A stretch of DNA of 64,000 bases from Lawsonibacter faecis (lineage in GTDB: Bacteria > Bacillota > Clostridia > Oscillospirales > Oscillospiraceae): the NCBI RefSeq assembly GCF_014287675.1, contig NZ_JACOPQ010000004.1, forward strand, positions 62,001 to 126,000, written 5' to 3'. The notes beneath the pieces were generated by a model that was not told the origin of the DNA, did not search any database, and saw nothing but the letters and a program-made list of their open reading frames with translations. A program made the translations under genes and the position numbers. This document shows, piece after piece, positions 24,814 to 32,489 of the stretch. Position 1 is the stretch's first letter; each line of letters starts with the position of its first letter.

Positions 24814-25731
24814 TCAGCTCAAAAACATCTCCACGTCCTGCACGGTGAGGCCGGTCTGGAGGGCCAGATTAACCCCAAAGCCGATGACCTTGGAGATATC
24901 GGCCACATGGCTGTCAATCTCCTTGGGGGTGACGATGACCCCGCTCCCCGCCCTGCGCAGGGCGTCCGGGTCCAGGTCGTCCCGGCCCGCCTCTGCCAGC
25001 ACGTCGGCGCAGAGGGTGGCGGCGTCCACCACGGTGGGCACGCCGATGGCAATGACAGGGACGCCCAGGGTCTCACGGTTCAGCGCGGCCCGGGCGTTGC
25101 CCACCCCCGAGCCGGGGACAATGCCCGTGTCCGCAATCTGGATGGTCCGGCAGACCCGGTCCAGGCTCCGGGAGGCCAGAGCGTCCACCGCCAGGACGCA
25201 GTCGGGCTTGAGCTTCGCCACCACGGCCTGTACCAGCTCGCCGCTCTCCATGCCTGTGGTGCCCAGCACACCGGCCGCCAGGGCCGCTACGGGCCGAAAG
25301 CTGCCGAAATGCTCCGGCACCCGCTCCACCAGGTGGCGGGTGACCATGGTGTGCTCCGCCGCCTTGGGTCCCACCGCGTCGGGGGTGATGGCCCGGTTGC
25401 CAAGGCCCACCACCAGGGCGCTGGCCCCGTCGGGCAGCTTCAGCAGTGCCCTCAGTTCCCCGCCCAGGGCCCGGGCCGCCCGGCCGAAGGCGTCCTCCTC
25501 CCTGCGGGCCAGCCCGTCCAGGAGGAGGGTCACGTAATTGCCCACCGGCTTCTCCAGGGCGGCCGCCCCGCGCTCGTTGAGTATCCGCACGGTGGTGACC
25601 TTATAGCCCTCCCGCTCCGTGTCCCGGGCCTCCACCCCCTCCAGCCTGGTCTCCTTCTCCGCGCTCTCTTCCCAGAGGGTTTTGGCCTCCATCGCCAGGT
25701 CCGTCCGTCTTTTCAGCACGCCGCGCCCCAT
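24814..25731 (-). CDS. gpr: Germination protease GPR
   Basis: A 305-residue endopeptidase that degrades small acid-soluble spore proteins during germination. The N-terminal RRTDLAMEA matches the propeptide-processing region of GPR, and the core KPVGNYVTLLLDG, LVVGLGNRAITPDAVGPKA and TTGMESGELV are typical. Its presence indicates a spore-forming lineage. It sits just upstream of rpsT on the opposite strand, a common arrangement in Clostridia and Bacilli. Confidence 0.95.
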   Translation of the reverse strand: MGRGVLKRRTDLAMEAKTLWEESAEKETRLEGVEARDTEREGYKVTTVRILNERGAAALEKPVGNYVTLLLDGLARREEDAFGRAARALGGELRALLKLPDGASALVVGLGNRAITPDAVGPKAAEHTMVTRHLVERVPEHFGSFRPVAALAAGVLGTTGMESGELVQAVVAKLKPDCVLAVDALASRSLDRVCRTIQIADTGIVPGSGVGNARAALNRETLGVPVIAIGVPTVVDAATLCADVLAEAGRDDLDPDALRRAGSGVIVTPKEIDSHVADISKVIGFGVNLALQTGLTVQDVEMFLS

Positions 25732-25853
25732 CCTTTCCTTGTATCTTGACCAAAAATATCCCTATATCTTGTACTGCTTTTTTGCTTTACACACTATTTT
25801 TTGCGTATGAGAGCGCACTATACAAAAAAGACGCAAAAAAATGAAATTAATCC

Positions 25854-25882
25854 TTGCAATTTCAGCGGTTGGCTGTTAAAAT
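25854..25882 (+). promoter_or_regulatory. rpsT promoter
   Basis: TTGCAA at 25854-25859, 17 bases, TAAAAT at 25877-25882, in the divergent gpr/rpsT gap. Confidence 0.7.
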
Positions 25883-25951
25883 AAGTATCTGCACGGGCAA
25901 ACTATGCGCATATCGCTATGCGTTAAATCGTCATCGGAGGAGGTGTTTGGT

Positions 25952-26215
25952 TTGCCGAATATCAAGTCTGCCAAGAAGCGTGTGCTGGTCAACCAGGCCA
26001 AAGCCATGCAGAACAAGGCCGTTAAGTCCGCCATCAAGACCGATCTGAAGAAGTTCGAGGCCGCCGTGGCTGAGGGCAACCGCAGCGAGGCCGAGGGCGC
26101 TTACAAGGTGGCCGTCAAGGCTGTCGACAAGGCCGTGGGCCACGGGCTGCTGCACAAGAACAACGCCGCGCGCAAGAAGAGCAGCATGACCGTTAAGCTG
26201 AACAAGCTGGCCTAA
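25952..26215 (+). CDS. rpsT: 30S ribosomal protein S20
   Basis: An 87-residue, Lys/Ala-rich protein. The conserved N-terminus PNIKSAKKRVLVNQAK follows directly after a TTG start at 25952, which has GGAGGAGG 9 bases upstream. The C-terminus HKNNAARKKSSMTVKLNKLA is standard. The extra upstream in-frame residues overlap the ribosome binding site and promoter and are not part of the protein. Confidence 0.96.
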   Translation: MPNIKSAKKRVLVNQAKAMQNKAVKSAIKTDLKKFEAAVAEGNRSEAEGAYKVAVKAVDKAVGHGLLHKNNAARKKSSMTVKLNKLA

Positions 26216-26242
26216 GCGCTTTAAAAAGAGCGGAAACAAGAG

Positions 26243-26269
26243 CCGCCTGCTGATTGCAGGCGGTTTTTT
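26243..26269 (+). terminator. Intrinsic terminator of rpsT
   Basis: CCGCCTGC-TGATT-GCAGGCGG followed by TTTTTT, 27 bases after the rpsT stop. Confidence 0.92.
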
Positions 26270-26486
26270 GCCGTTATTTGCCCTTTTTTCCCAATGGTGG
26301 TATAATAGCCGCGTTAGATCGTAAGCGCTTGGTTTTGGTGCGCCCGGCTCCCGCCTGGAGGCGTAGCCGCCGGCAGAGCCAGATACCGCCATTTTGCAAA
26401 AATCCCCCCGGCCATGCCGCGCAGCGTGAATTCCTGCGGTTTTGCGGCATACTGTCACAGACGAAACGAGGAGAGGAGGCGCCGCC

Positions 26487-27374
26487 GTGAAGGGTATCTG
26501 GGAGTCCGGACCGGTCCGCTTTATCCGTGAAATGGTGGATATCTACTTTGGCAAGCGGGTCTCCCGCTCCGCGGCGGAGCTGGCCTATTTTCTCATTCTC
26601 ACCTTCTTCCCCATTCTGGTTTGCATCAACGGCTTTATCGGTATCCTCCATCTGGACAGCTTTGCCGTTATGGCGGCGATGGAGGACTTTCTGCCCAAGG
26701 AGGCCCTGAGCGTGGTGGGAGAGTATATCGGCTATATCTCCACCAACCAGTCCAACGCCATGCTGATTGCGGGTATCACGATGACGCTCTTCTCCGCGTC
26801 GGCGGCCTTCCGCGCGCTGATGAACATCATGGACGATATTTATGAGCGCAAGAGCTATACGGGGCTGTGGCAGATTGTGGCCAGCGTCATATTTTCCATT
26901 CTCTTCCTTGTCACCATCTATCTCTCAATCGTGGTGGTGCTGACGGGCAACTGGCTCTTCGCCCTCATCGAGGGCTTCTTCCACCTGGACCCCAGCGCCC
27001 TGCCCTGGGACTGGCAGTGGCTGCGCTTCCTCATCCTCTTCGCGCTGGTGCTCCTCTTCGTGCTGCTGGCCTACCGCATGGCCGCGCCCCGGGGGAAGCC
27101 CCGGCCCCCCATCCTCACCGGCGGCATCATCGCCGCCGCGGCCCTGGTGGCGGCCTCCATCCTCTTCTCCTGGTTCATCGGAATGTCCTCCAAGTACTCC
27201 CTGGTGTACGGGTCCCTGGCAAGCGTCATCATTCTGCTGCTGTGGCTCTACCTCTGCGGGAACATCCTCATATTGGGAAACGTCTTTAACTGCGTGTGGT
27301 ACAAGCGCAAGAAGATTCGCTATTTAAAGAAGCTGAAAAAAGAATCCGGCCCGCCGGAGCAGCTGGGCGGGTAG
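26487..27374 (+). CDS. YihY/BrkB-family membrane protein
   Basis: A 295-residue protein with six membrane helices and the family core (AAELAYFLILTFFPILVCING, then LYERKSYT-type loop, then YSLVYGSLASVIILLLWLYL). The family was once named ribonuclease BN; its function is unsettled. GTG 26487 follows GGAGAGGAGG at 8 bases and gives the expected N-terminus, so I prefer it to the earlier in-frame start. A TATAAT lies at 26301-26306. Confidence 0.9.
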   Translation: MKGIWESGPVRFIREMVDIYFGKRVSRSAAELAYFLILTFFPILVCINGFIGILHLDSFAVMAAMEDFLPKEALSVVGEYIGYISTNQSNAMLIAGITMTLFSASAAFRALMNIMDDIYERKSYTGLWQIVASVIFSILFLVTIYLSIVVVLTGNWLFALIEGFFHLDPSALPWDWQWLRFLILFALVLLFVLLAYRMAAPRGKPRPPILTGGIIAAAALVAASILFSWFIGMSSKYSLVYGSLASVIILLLWLYLCGNILILGNVFNCVWYKRKKIRYLKKLKKESGPPEQLGG

Positions 27375-27442
27375 CAAAAAACCGGTGGCGGCCAAAGGGC
27401 GAGGCTCCACAGGGGTATCACCGAAACCGTCCAGAGTAAAAC

Positions 27443-27475
27443 GGGCACGGCTGCTATATCATAGCAGCCGTGCCC
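27443..27475. terminator. Strong terminator between YihY and the AraC gene
   Basis: A 15-base-pair stem GGGCACGGCTGCTAT / ATAGCAGCCGTGCCC followed by TTGTATTTTATT on the plus strand. It separates convergent genes. Confidence 0.85.
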
Positions 27476-27535
27476 TTGTATTTTATTATGCTATTCTATT
27501 CCAGCATAGGTTCAGCTCCGTTTTCAAGGCGGAAA

Positions 27536-28360
27536 CTATAACCGGCTGACCGGAACGTAGAGGGAGGTCCTGCCACTGTGGTAGACTTCCAAGTCAATCT
27601 TGCCCTCAGCGGTGCGGTAATTCTTGTTTTGCGGCAGCCACTCGCCGAAGATATACTTCCACATCCGCCGGACGTTTTCATTGAGCAGCGTCATATTGCC
27701 GTTACCGGGCGGGACAGGAAACACGGCATAGTCCGCAGACTCCACCTCCAGCGGCTCCAGGCCGTCCGGGATAAAATCGGTACTCTGCACGACCGGCCCG
27801 AAGAAATAAAATAGTTCGCCTGTGTTACGGTCCGGCTGAATCCACGCACCGATCTCTGTGGGTTCCGGTCCGCTAAGCCGCCGGTAATCCTCCGGGCTGA
27901 CAAAGGCGAACTCCCTTCCCATCCAGTAAGCGCCGGCATTCAACACATCGGACTCTCCCTGCGGCGGTGAGAGCCGGTACCCCACAGCGGTAAAGGAGGC
28001 CAACGAGCGGAATTCCGGTTCTATGCGGAACCGTTCATCAGCCAGCTCCTTCTGATATTCAGATGGCGACAGCCCATAATGCTTCCGAAACGCTTTTGCA
28101 AAGCCGGACAGCGTTTGAAAGCCCCGGGCAGCCGCCACGCTGACGGATGATTTCCCGGACAGCAGGTCCCGCGCGGCAGCCGCCATTCTGCGCCTGCGCA
28201 GGTATGCGGCCACCGGAACGCCGGTATAGCTGGAAAAGGCATGGCAGAAATGATAGAACGAGTAATCCAAAAGCGCAGCCAGCTCGCCCACCGTGATATT
28301 TTTATCAGGGTGGGCGTCAATATAGGCAAGGATTTGCTCCATATTGTCGCTGCGCTTCAT
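27536..28360 (-). CDS. AraC-family regulator with GyrI-like effector domain
   Basis: A 274-residue protein: N-terminal double helix-turn-helix (ITVGELAALLDYSFYHFCHA and SVSVAAARGFQTLSGFAKAF, residues 20-100), then a GyrI-like small-molecule-binding domain to the C-terminus (LEVYHSGRTSLYVPVSRL). Rob and BmrR use such domains to sense drugs or metabolites. It is the first of the minus-strand genes near btuFCD but is separated from them by 55 bases, and no link is proven. Confidence 0.9.
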   Translation of the reverse strand: MKRSDNMEQILAYIDAHPDKNITVGELAALLDYSFYHFCHAFSSYTGVPVAAYLRRRRMAAAARDLLSGKSSVSVAAARGFQTLSGFAKAFRKHYGLSPSEYQKELADERFRIEPEFRSLASFTAVGYRLSPPQGESDVLNAGAYWMGREFAFVSPEDYRRLSGPEPTEIGAWIQPDRNTGELFYFFGPVVQSTDFIPDGLEPLEVESADYAVFPVPPGNGNMTLLNENVRRMWKYIFGEWLPQNKNYRTAEGKIDLEVYHSGRTSLYVPVSRL

Positions 28361-28415
28361 GATAATCTTCTCCGTGTACTATAATTTCTTGTTTCTCTCG
28401 GGAATTCATCGCTTT

Positions 28416-29174
28416 TTACTTGGAATAGAAAAACACCCGCATGGCGCCGTCGCGGCCGGATAGGATCTCGGCCTCCACTTCATAGAGGGCCCGCAGGAAA
28501 TCCGTCGTCAGCAGCTCCCGCGGAGCGCCGTGGCCTACGATGACGCCGTCCTTCATGGCGTACAGCCGGTCACAGTAGGCCGCGGCCAGATTCAGGTCGT
28601 GAATCGCCGCGACCACGGTGCAGCCGCTTTTTCGCACCAGCTCCATGAGCTGCAGCTGGTACTTGATATCCAGGTGGTTGGTGGGCTCATCCAGCACCAG
28701 CACGGCGGTCTGTTGGGCCAGGGCGCGGGCGATGAGCACCCGCTGCTTCTCCCCGCCGGACAGCGTGATGAAGCCCTGCTTCCGGAGAGGCGACAGCCCG
28801 GTGAGGTCAAGGATCTCACCCACCAGCGCCCAGTCCTCCCGGCTGTCGGTTTCCAGCAGGCGCTTGCGGGCCTGCCGGCCCATCATCACAACTTCTTCCA
28901 CCGTAAAGTCAAAGGCGGCCTCCTGCTCCTGCACCATGACGGCCATGCGCTGGGCCATCTCCCGGTTGCTCATGGACAGCAGGTCCTCGCCGCACAGGGT
29001 GATGGCGCCCCTTTGGGGGCGCAGGACTTTATACAGGTTCTTCAGGAAGGTGGACTTGCCGCTGCCGTTGGGTCCGATGAGGCCGACAAATTCCCCCTCT
29101 GTCACCTGAAAATCCACGCCGCGGAGGATCTCGCGGCTGCCGGCGGCGTAATGTATCTCGTTTGCGGTAATCAC
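28416..29174 (-). CDS. btuD: Corrinoid/siderophore-type ABC transporter ATPase (BtuD-like)
   Basis: A 252-residue ATPase of the FecE/BtuD group: Walker A GPNGSGKST, Q-loop VMVQEQEAAF, signature LSGGEKQR, Walker B VLVLDEPTNHLD and the switch His in AAIHDLNLA. It is the third gene of a btuF-btuC-btuD operon, 15 bases after btuC. Sequence alone cannot separate B12 from siderophore ATPases; the upstream cobalamin riboswitch decides in favour of corrinoids. Confidence 0.9.
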   Translation of the reverse strand: MITANEIHYAAGSREILRGVDFQVTEGEFVGLIGPNGSGKSTFLKNLYKVLRPQRGAITLCGEDLLSMSNREMAQRMAVMVQEQEAAFDFTVEEVVMMGRQARKRLLETDSREDWALVGEILDLTGLSPLRKQGFITLSGGEKQRVLIARALAQQTAVLVLDEPTNHLDIKYQLQLMELVRKSGCTVVAAIHDLNLAAAYCDRLYAMKDGVIVGHGAPRELLTTDFLRALYEVEAEILSGRDGAMRVFFYSK

Positions 29175-29189
29175 AGCGGTACCCTCCAG

Positions 29190-30257
29190 CTAAAACTCAT
29201 AGCGCCGGACGCGGATCATCCACAGGAACAGGGGCGCTCCCAGGAAGGCCGTCAGAATGCCGATGGGAAGCTCCGCCGGCGGCTTGATCATGCGGGCGCC
29301 CACATCCACCCAGATGAGAAAGATCGCGCCGGTGAGCATCGAGATCGGGATCAGCTTCCGGTGGTCCGGCCCCACCACGGAGCGGACCAGGTGGGGAATC
29401 ACCAGCCCCACAAAGCCGATGCAGCCGCTGACCGCCACGGAAGAGGCGGTCAAAAGGGCCGTTATGACAATCAGCAGATTGCGAACGACATTCAGGTTGA
29501 CGCCCAGGGTGATGGCGGAGCTATCCCCCATCATCATGGCGTTGAGGGACTTCGACAGCGCCAGCATCAGGAGGAAGGCCGGGGGCACCAGGCAGAGCAG
29601 CAGGGGCAGATCCTCCCATTCGGCGCTGCCAAGGCCGCCCAGCATCCAGAAGGTCGCCTCCCGGACGGCGGCGTCATCCGGTGCGGTGTAGACGATGTAG
29701 TTGGTGAAGGCCTGAAACATGGCCGAAACTGCGACGCCCACCAAAATCAGGCGGATGGGGGTGACAGAGCCGCGGCTTTTGGCCAGGAGATAGACCAGCA
29801 GGATGGAAACCAGCGCACCGGCAAAGGCGCCCATGGATACGGACAGCTTTCCCAGCACCGGAACGGACACGCCCAGCAGCATCGCCAGCACGGCACCCAG
29901 GGAGGCACCGGAGGAGATCCCCAGCACATACGGCTCTGCCAGCGGATTTTTGGTGAAGGCCTGCATGCCGACGCCGGAGAGCGTCAGCGCCGCCCCGATC
30001 AGCGCGCCCAGCAGAACCCGGGGCGCACGAAGGAACCAGACGATGTTCTGCGTGCTCTCCCGGATGCTCTCCAGCGGCGCTGTCTGACCGGTAAAAATCC
30101 CGGACAGGCGGTGGAACATCACCCGGTAGACGTCGGAAAAGCGGATGGAAACCGGCCCTAATCCGATGCCGAGAATGACGGAAACGACGAGCAGGCCAAG
30201 CAGAACCAAACAGGATGCCAGCGTATGCCGCTTCACCAGGTTGCAGAATCGCTTCAT
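29190..30257 (-). CDS. btuC: FecCD-family permease (BtuC-like)
   Basis: A 355-residue integral membrane permease with about ten helices. The family features GIGLGPVSIRFSDVYRVMF, PRVLLGALIGAALTLSGVGM, NPLAEPYVLGISSGASLGAV and VSGCIGFVGLVIPHLVR are all present. It forms the channel for the BtuFCD transporter. It lies 9 bases after btuF. Confidence 0.92.
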   Translation of the reverse strand: MKRFCNLVKRHTLASCLVLLGLLVVSVILGIGLGPVSIRFSDVYRVMFHRLSGIFTGQTAPLESIRESTQNIVWFLRAPRVLLGALIGAALTLSGVGMQAFTKNPLAEPYVLGISSGASLGAVLAMLLGVSVPVLGKLSVSMGAFAGALVSILLVYLLAKSRGSVTPIRLILVGVAVSAMFQAFTNYIVYTAPDDAAVREATFWMLGGLGSAEWEDLPLLLCLVPPAFLLMLALSKSLNAMMMGDSSAITLGVNLNVVRNLLIVITALLTASSVAVSGCIGFVGLVIPHLVRSVVGPDHRKLIPISMLTGAIFLIWVDVGARMIKPPAELPIGILTAFLGAPLFLWMIRVRRYEF

Positions 30258-30266
30258 CGCTTCAAA

Positions 30267-31289
30267 TCAAAAGCAGTCGGGATGGAACGCCTGCGCGAAT
30301 TTCTCCACGGTGTCGCCGGTCATGGAGCTGGCAAATACTTCGCACAGCTTGACGGAGATAATCCGGTCGTTCTGGATGGCGGGCACCGTAGCCAGAGCGG
30401 GGTTTTCCTTCAGCTGGGCAATCTTCTCATCCAGAGAGGTGTCGCCGTAGTCGTTGATGACGATGACTTCCGGGGCGCGCTCCACAACGCTCTCCCAACT
30501 GACGGTGGCCCAGGTAGTGTCCAGGTCGTTGAAGATGTTGGTGCCGCCGGCGTGCTCAATGAGCTTGGAGGTAAAGTTGTTGCCGCAGGTGTAGGCACCT
30601 TCCTCCTGCGCCATATCAAAGACGAAGACCTTCGTGGCCTCCTGGCCGGCAACCGCCTCCTCTGCGGCGGCAATCTGGGCCTTCATGGCGCTGACGATCT
30701 CCTCCGCCTTGTCCTCCACCTGGAAGATGCGGCCGAGATTGTAGAAATCCTCATACACCACATCCACGTCCGCACCCACGGTATAGCCCTCGATGGAGGA
30801 CAGGGACATGATGCCGTACTGGGAGAGGGTGTCATGCTCGGTGTTGTACTTTTCGGTAAAAGAGCTGGAGCGGCCGTAGACGAAGTCCGGCTCCAAATCC
30901 AAAATGGTTTCCAGAGAGATATAGGTTTCCGCTACCGAAGGGATGGCCTTATACTCGGCGTCCCATTGGGGGTTAATATCGGAGTTGGTATAGGCTGTGG
31001 CGATGATTTTGTCCCCAAGGCCCAAAGCCATCAGCTGGTCGCCCGCATTGGCGTTGGCCGCGATGACCCGCTCCGGCACATGGGTAAAGGTAACCTCCGC
31101 GCCGTCCTTGGTGGTCAGGGTAAAGGGGAAGCCGCTCTCCGTTTCTGTACCGTCGTCCGTCACAGTGGGTTCTTCCGTTTGGGAATTGCCACTGTCTGTG
31201 TTGTCCGTCTGGTTTTGGGATGCTGTGCCGCAGGCGGACAGGCTCAGCAGGAGCAGCAGCGTCAGGAACATGGCTGTCAGTCGTTTCAT
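30267..31289 (-). CDS. btuF: Corrinoid-binding lipoprotein (BtuF-like)
   Basis: A 340-residue solute-binding lipoprotein: signal MKRLTAMFLTLLLLLSLSAC with lipobox, a Thr/Glu-rich tether, then a two-lobed periplasmic-binding fold (VPERVIAANANAGDQLMALG; LEPDFVYG; EVIVINDYGD). ATG 31289 follows AAGGAGA at 9 bases; the ORF continues upstream only through riboswitch and terminator sequence and should not be extended. It captures substrate for BtuCD. Corrinoid specificity is inferred from the riboswitch. Confidence 0.9.
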   Translation of the reverse strand: MKRLTAMFLTLLLLLSLSACGTASQNQTDNTDSGNSQTEEPTVTDDGTETESGFPFTLTTKDGAEVTFTHVPERVIAANANAGDQLMALGLGDKIIATAYTNSDINPQWDAEYKAIPSVAETYISLETILDLEPDFVYGRSSSFTEKYNTEHDTLSQYGIMSLSSIEGYTVGADVDVVYEDFYNLGRIFQVEDKAEEIVSAMKAQIAAAEEAVAGQEATKVFVFDMAQEEGAYTCGNNFTSKLIEHAGGTNIFNDLDTTWATVSWESVVERAPEVIVINDYGDTSLDEKIAQLKENPALATVPAIQNDRIISVKLCEVFASSMTGDTVEKFAQAFHPDCF

Positions 31290-31390
31290 GACAAAGAATC
31301 TCCTTCTATTCACATGGTTTTCTCTAAATATATGGTATGAGGAATCGTATCTTGGCTGCGTGTCCCCTCCTTCTTGGGTCAAAATTGCCG

Positions 31391-31424
31391 CAAAAAAGCC
31401 CTGCTTTCGTCGGCAGAAAGCAGG
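31391..31424 (-). terminator. Riboswitch-controlled terminator upstream of btuF
   Basis: On the minus strand CCTGCTTTC-loop-GAAAGCAGG is followed by GCTTTTTTG. It lies between the cobalamin aptamer and btuF, and a competing hairpin (GCCGCTG / CAGCGGC) precedes it. This is the expected expression platform for transcription attenuation. Confidence 0.85.
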
Positions 31425-31509
31425 ACTGTGGCCGCTGGGCGGAATAAGAAATATTCCCTCCGCATCAGCGGCATACAGATGGACTCTTTCTGCGGAAGAC
31501 TCCCATCTT

Positions 31510-31697
31510 TTCAGCACAGGCAGCAGGTTTCCTGACTTATGGATCGTCGCCGGGCCGCGTCTTCTCGCGAATATCGCAATGACATATGCGGCCGGCTCCC
31601 CATTTACAGTGACCGGATCGTTCGGGATTCCCACCCGATTCCCTTTTACCCGCCAATGGCGGCACTGCGTGGGCTATTCAGCTGTTGTGGTTCAGCG
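31510..31697 (-). promoter_or_regulatory. Cobalamin riboswitch 1 (upstream of btuFCD)
   Basis: Read on the minus strand, the aptamer core is visible in order: AAAGGGAA, GGGTGGGAATCCC, GGTCACTGTAA, GGGGAGCC and the hallmark AAGTCAGGAAACCTGC near complement 31527-31540. The order and spacing match the cobalamin riboswitch family. It should shut off btuFCD when intracellular cobalamin is high. Confidence 0.93.
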
Positions 31698-31703
31698 TCC
31701 CTT

Positions 31704-31731
31704 ATCTTACCACGTTTGCAGGATTTGTCAA
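31704..31731 (-). promoter_or_regulatory. Promoter of the btuFCD operon
   Basis: On the minus strand a perfect TTGACA (complement of 31726-31731), 16 bases, TAAGAT (complement of 31704-31709). Transcription would begin just before the riboswitch aptamer. Confidence 0.75.
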
Positions 31732-31807
31732 GCGCAATCCAGCCTGCGGCAATGCCTGCCGGTATCAATTCGCCGGTGATGGCGAAATGCGGACACCCGG
31801 CGCACCA

Positions 31808-32222
31808 CTGAATTCGCAAGAACGGACACTTGTTTTTAGCAAAATTTGAGATAAAATAAAGATGCAGTCAGTCCTGCGGGGCATATACGGAGCAGCAAGC
31901 CCATGCGTGTTGACGCAGGAGCCGCATACAAAAAGGAATCATGAAGGGCCATGGCCCTTCATGCGTGGGTTACACCCACGCATGATTTCCCTCTGTCATA
32001 GGAAACCCAGACAACTGCATAGAGAAGATCCGGCTTTTGTGGCAAATGCGCGACCCGTTCCGGAGTGCCGGAGCGGACACGCATCCTTGTTCGGCTGAAC
32101 AAGGGAATCAGGTGAAATTCCTGTACATGTTTTGCAGCAGGAACCGCAGCGAAAGCGGCGGCGACGTGCAATTCCATAGCTGTGATTGTGAAGTATATCC
32201 GTTTTCTGTGAAAACGGGCCAC
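31808..32222 (+). repeat. Duplicated riboswitch leader, copy 1
   Basis: This 415-base stretch is nearly identical to 46859-47005 joined to 49651-49918 (copy 2, split by IS21). It contains a promoter, a short structured region with a perfect 24-base palindrome at 31940-31963, a GCGTGGGT-TAC-ACCCACGC hairpin and the 5' half of a cobalamin aptamer. Identity ends at the CACTG core, after which the two leaders diverge. Confidence 0.85.
31830..31857 (+). promoter_or_regulatory. Promoter of corrinoid cluster 1
   Basis: TTGTTT at 31830-31835, 16 bases, TAAAAT at 31852-31857. The same promoter occurs in leader copy 2 at 46881-46908. Confidence 0.65.
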
Positions 32223-32290
32223 TGAGGAAGCCTAAGGGGGCGGAGGGCATGCGCAAGTCAGAATAACAAGGACAAGCAGACAAAGAGAGC
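32030..32290 (+). promoter_or_regulatory. Cobalamin riboswitch 2 (upstream of cluster 1)
   Basis: The aptamer elements appear in order: AAGGGAATCAGGTGAAATTCCTG near 32101-32123, an enlarged peripheral stem of about 95 bases, CCACTG at 32219-32224, AAGCC, and AAGTCAGAATAAC near 32255-32267. A GGG..ACAGC-TTTGT-GCTGT..CCC hairpin with TTTTTT at about 32349-32389 is a candidate terminator before the first gene. The 5' end is approximate. Confidence 0.82.
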
Positions 32291-32489
32291 GGGTTGTGGG
32301 AAAGTTCAAAACTTATCCTACTTTTTGTGAGCATGTTTTGTGGATTACCGGGTGAAACAGCTTTGTGCTGTGTAGCCCAGTACTTTTTTGAGAATTGATC
32401 TGGCTGTGGCCAGGTGTGTTTTGATGCAATCAAAGCATACCAATATGCTTTAAATAATGTAGCGATTAAAGGAAAGAGGGTCGAGTGCT

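Noticed and set aside
25904..25951. N-terminal extension of ribosomal protein S20
   Set aside because: The extension is encoded by the leader and ribosome binding site; S20 conservation begins at PNIKSAKK after TTG 25952.
28416..31289. Siderophore (iron) transporter instead of a B12 transporter
   Set aside because: The proteins alone fit either, but the upstream cobalamin aptamer with its own promoter and terminator supports corrinoid uptake.
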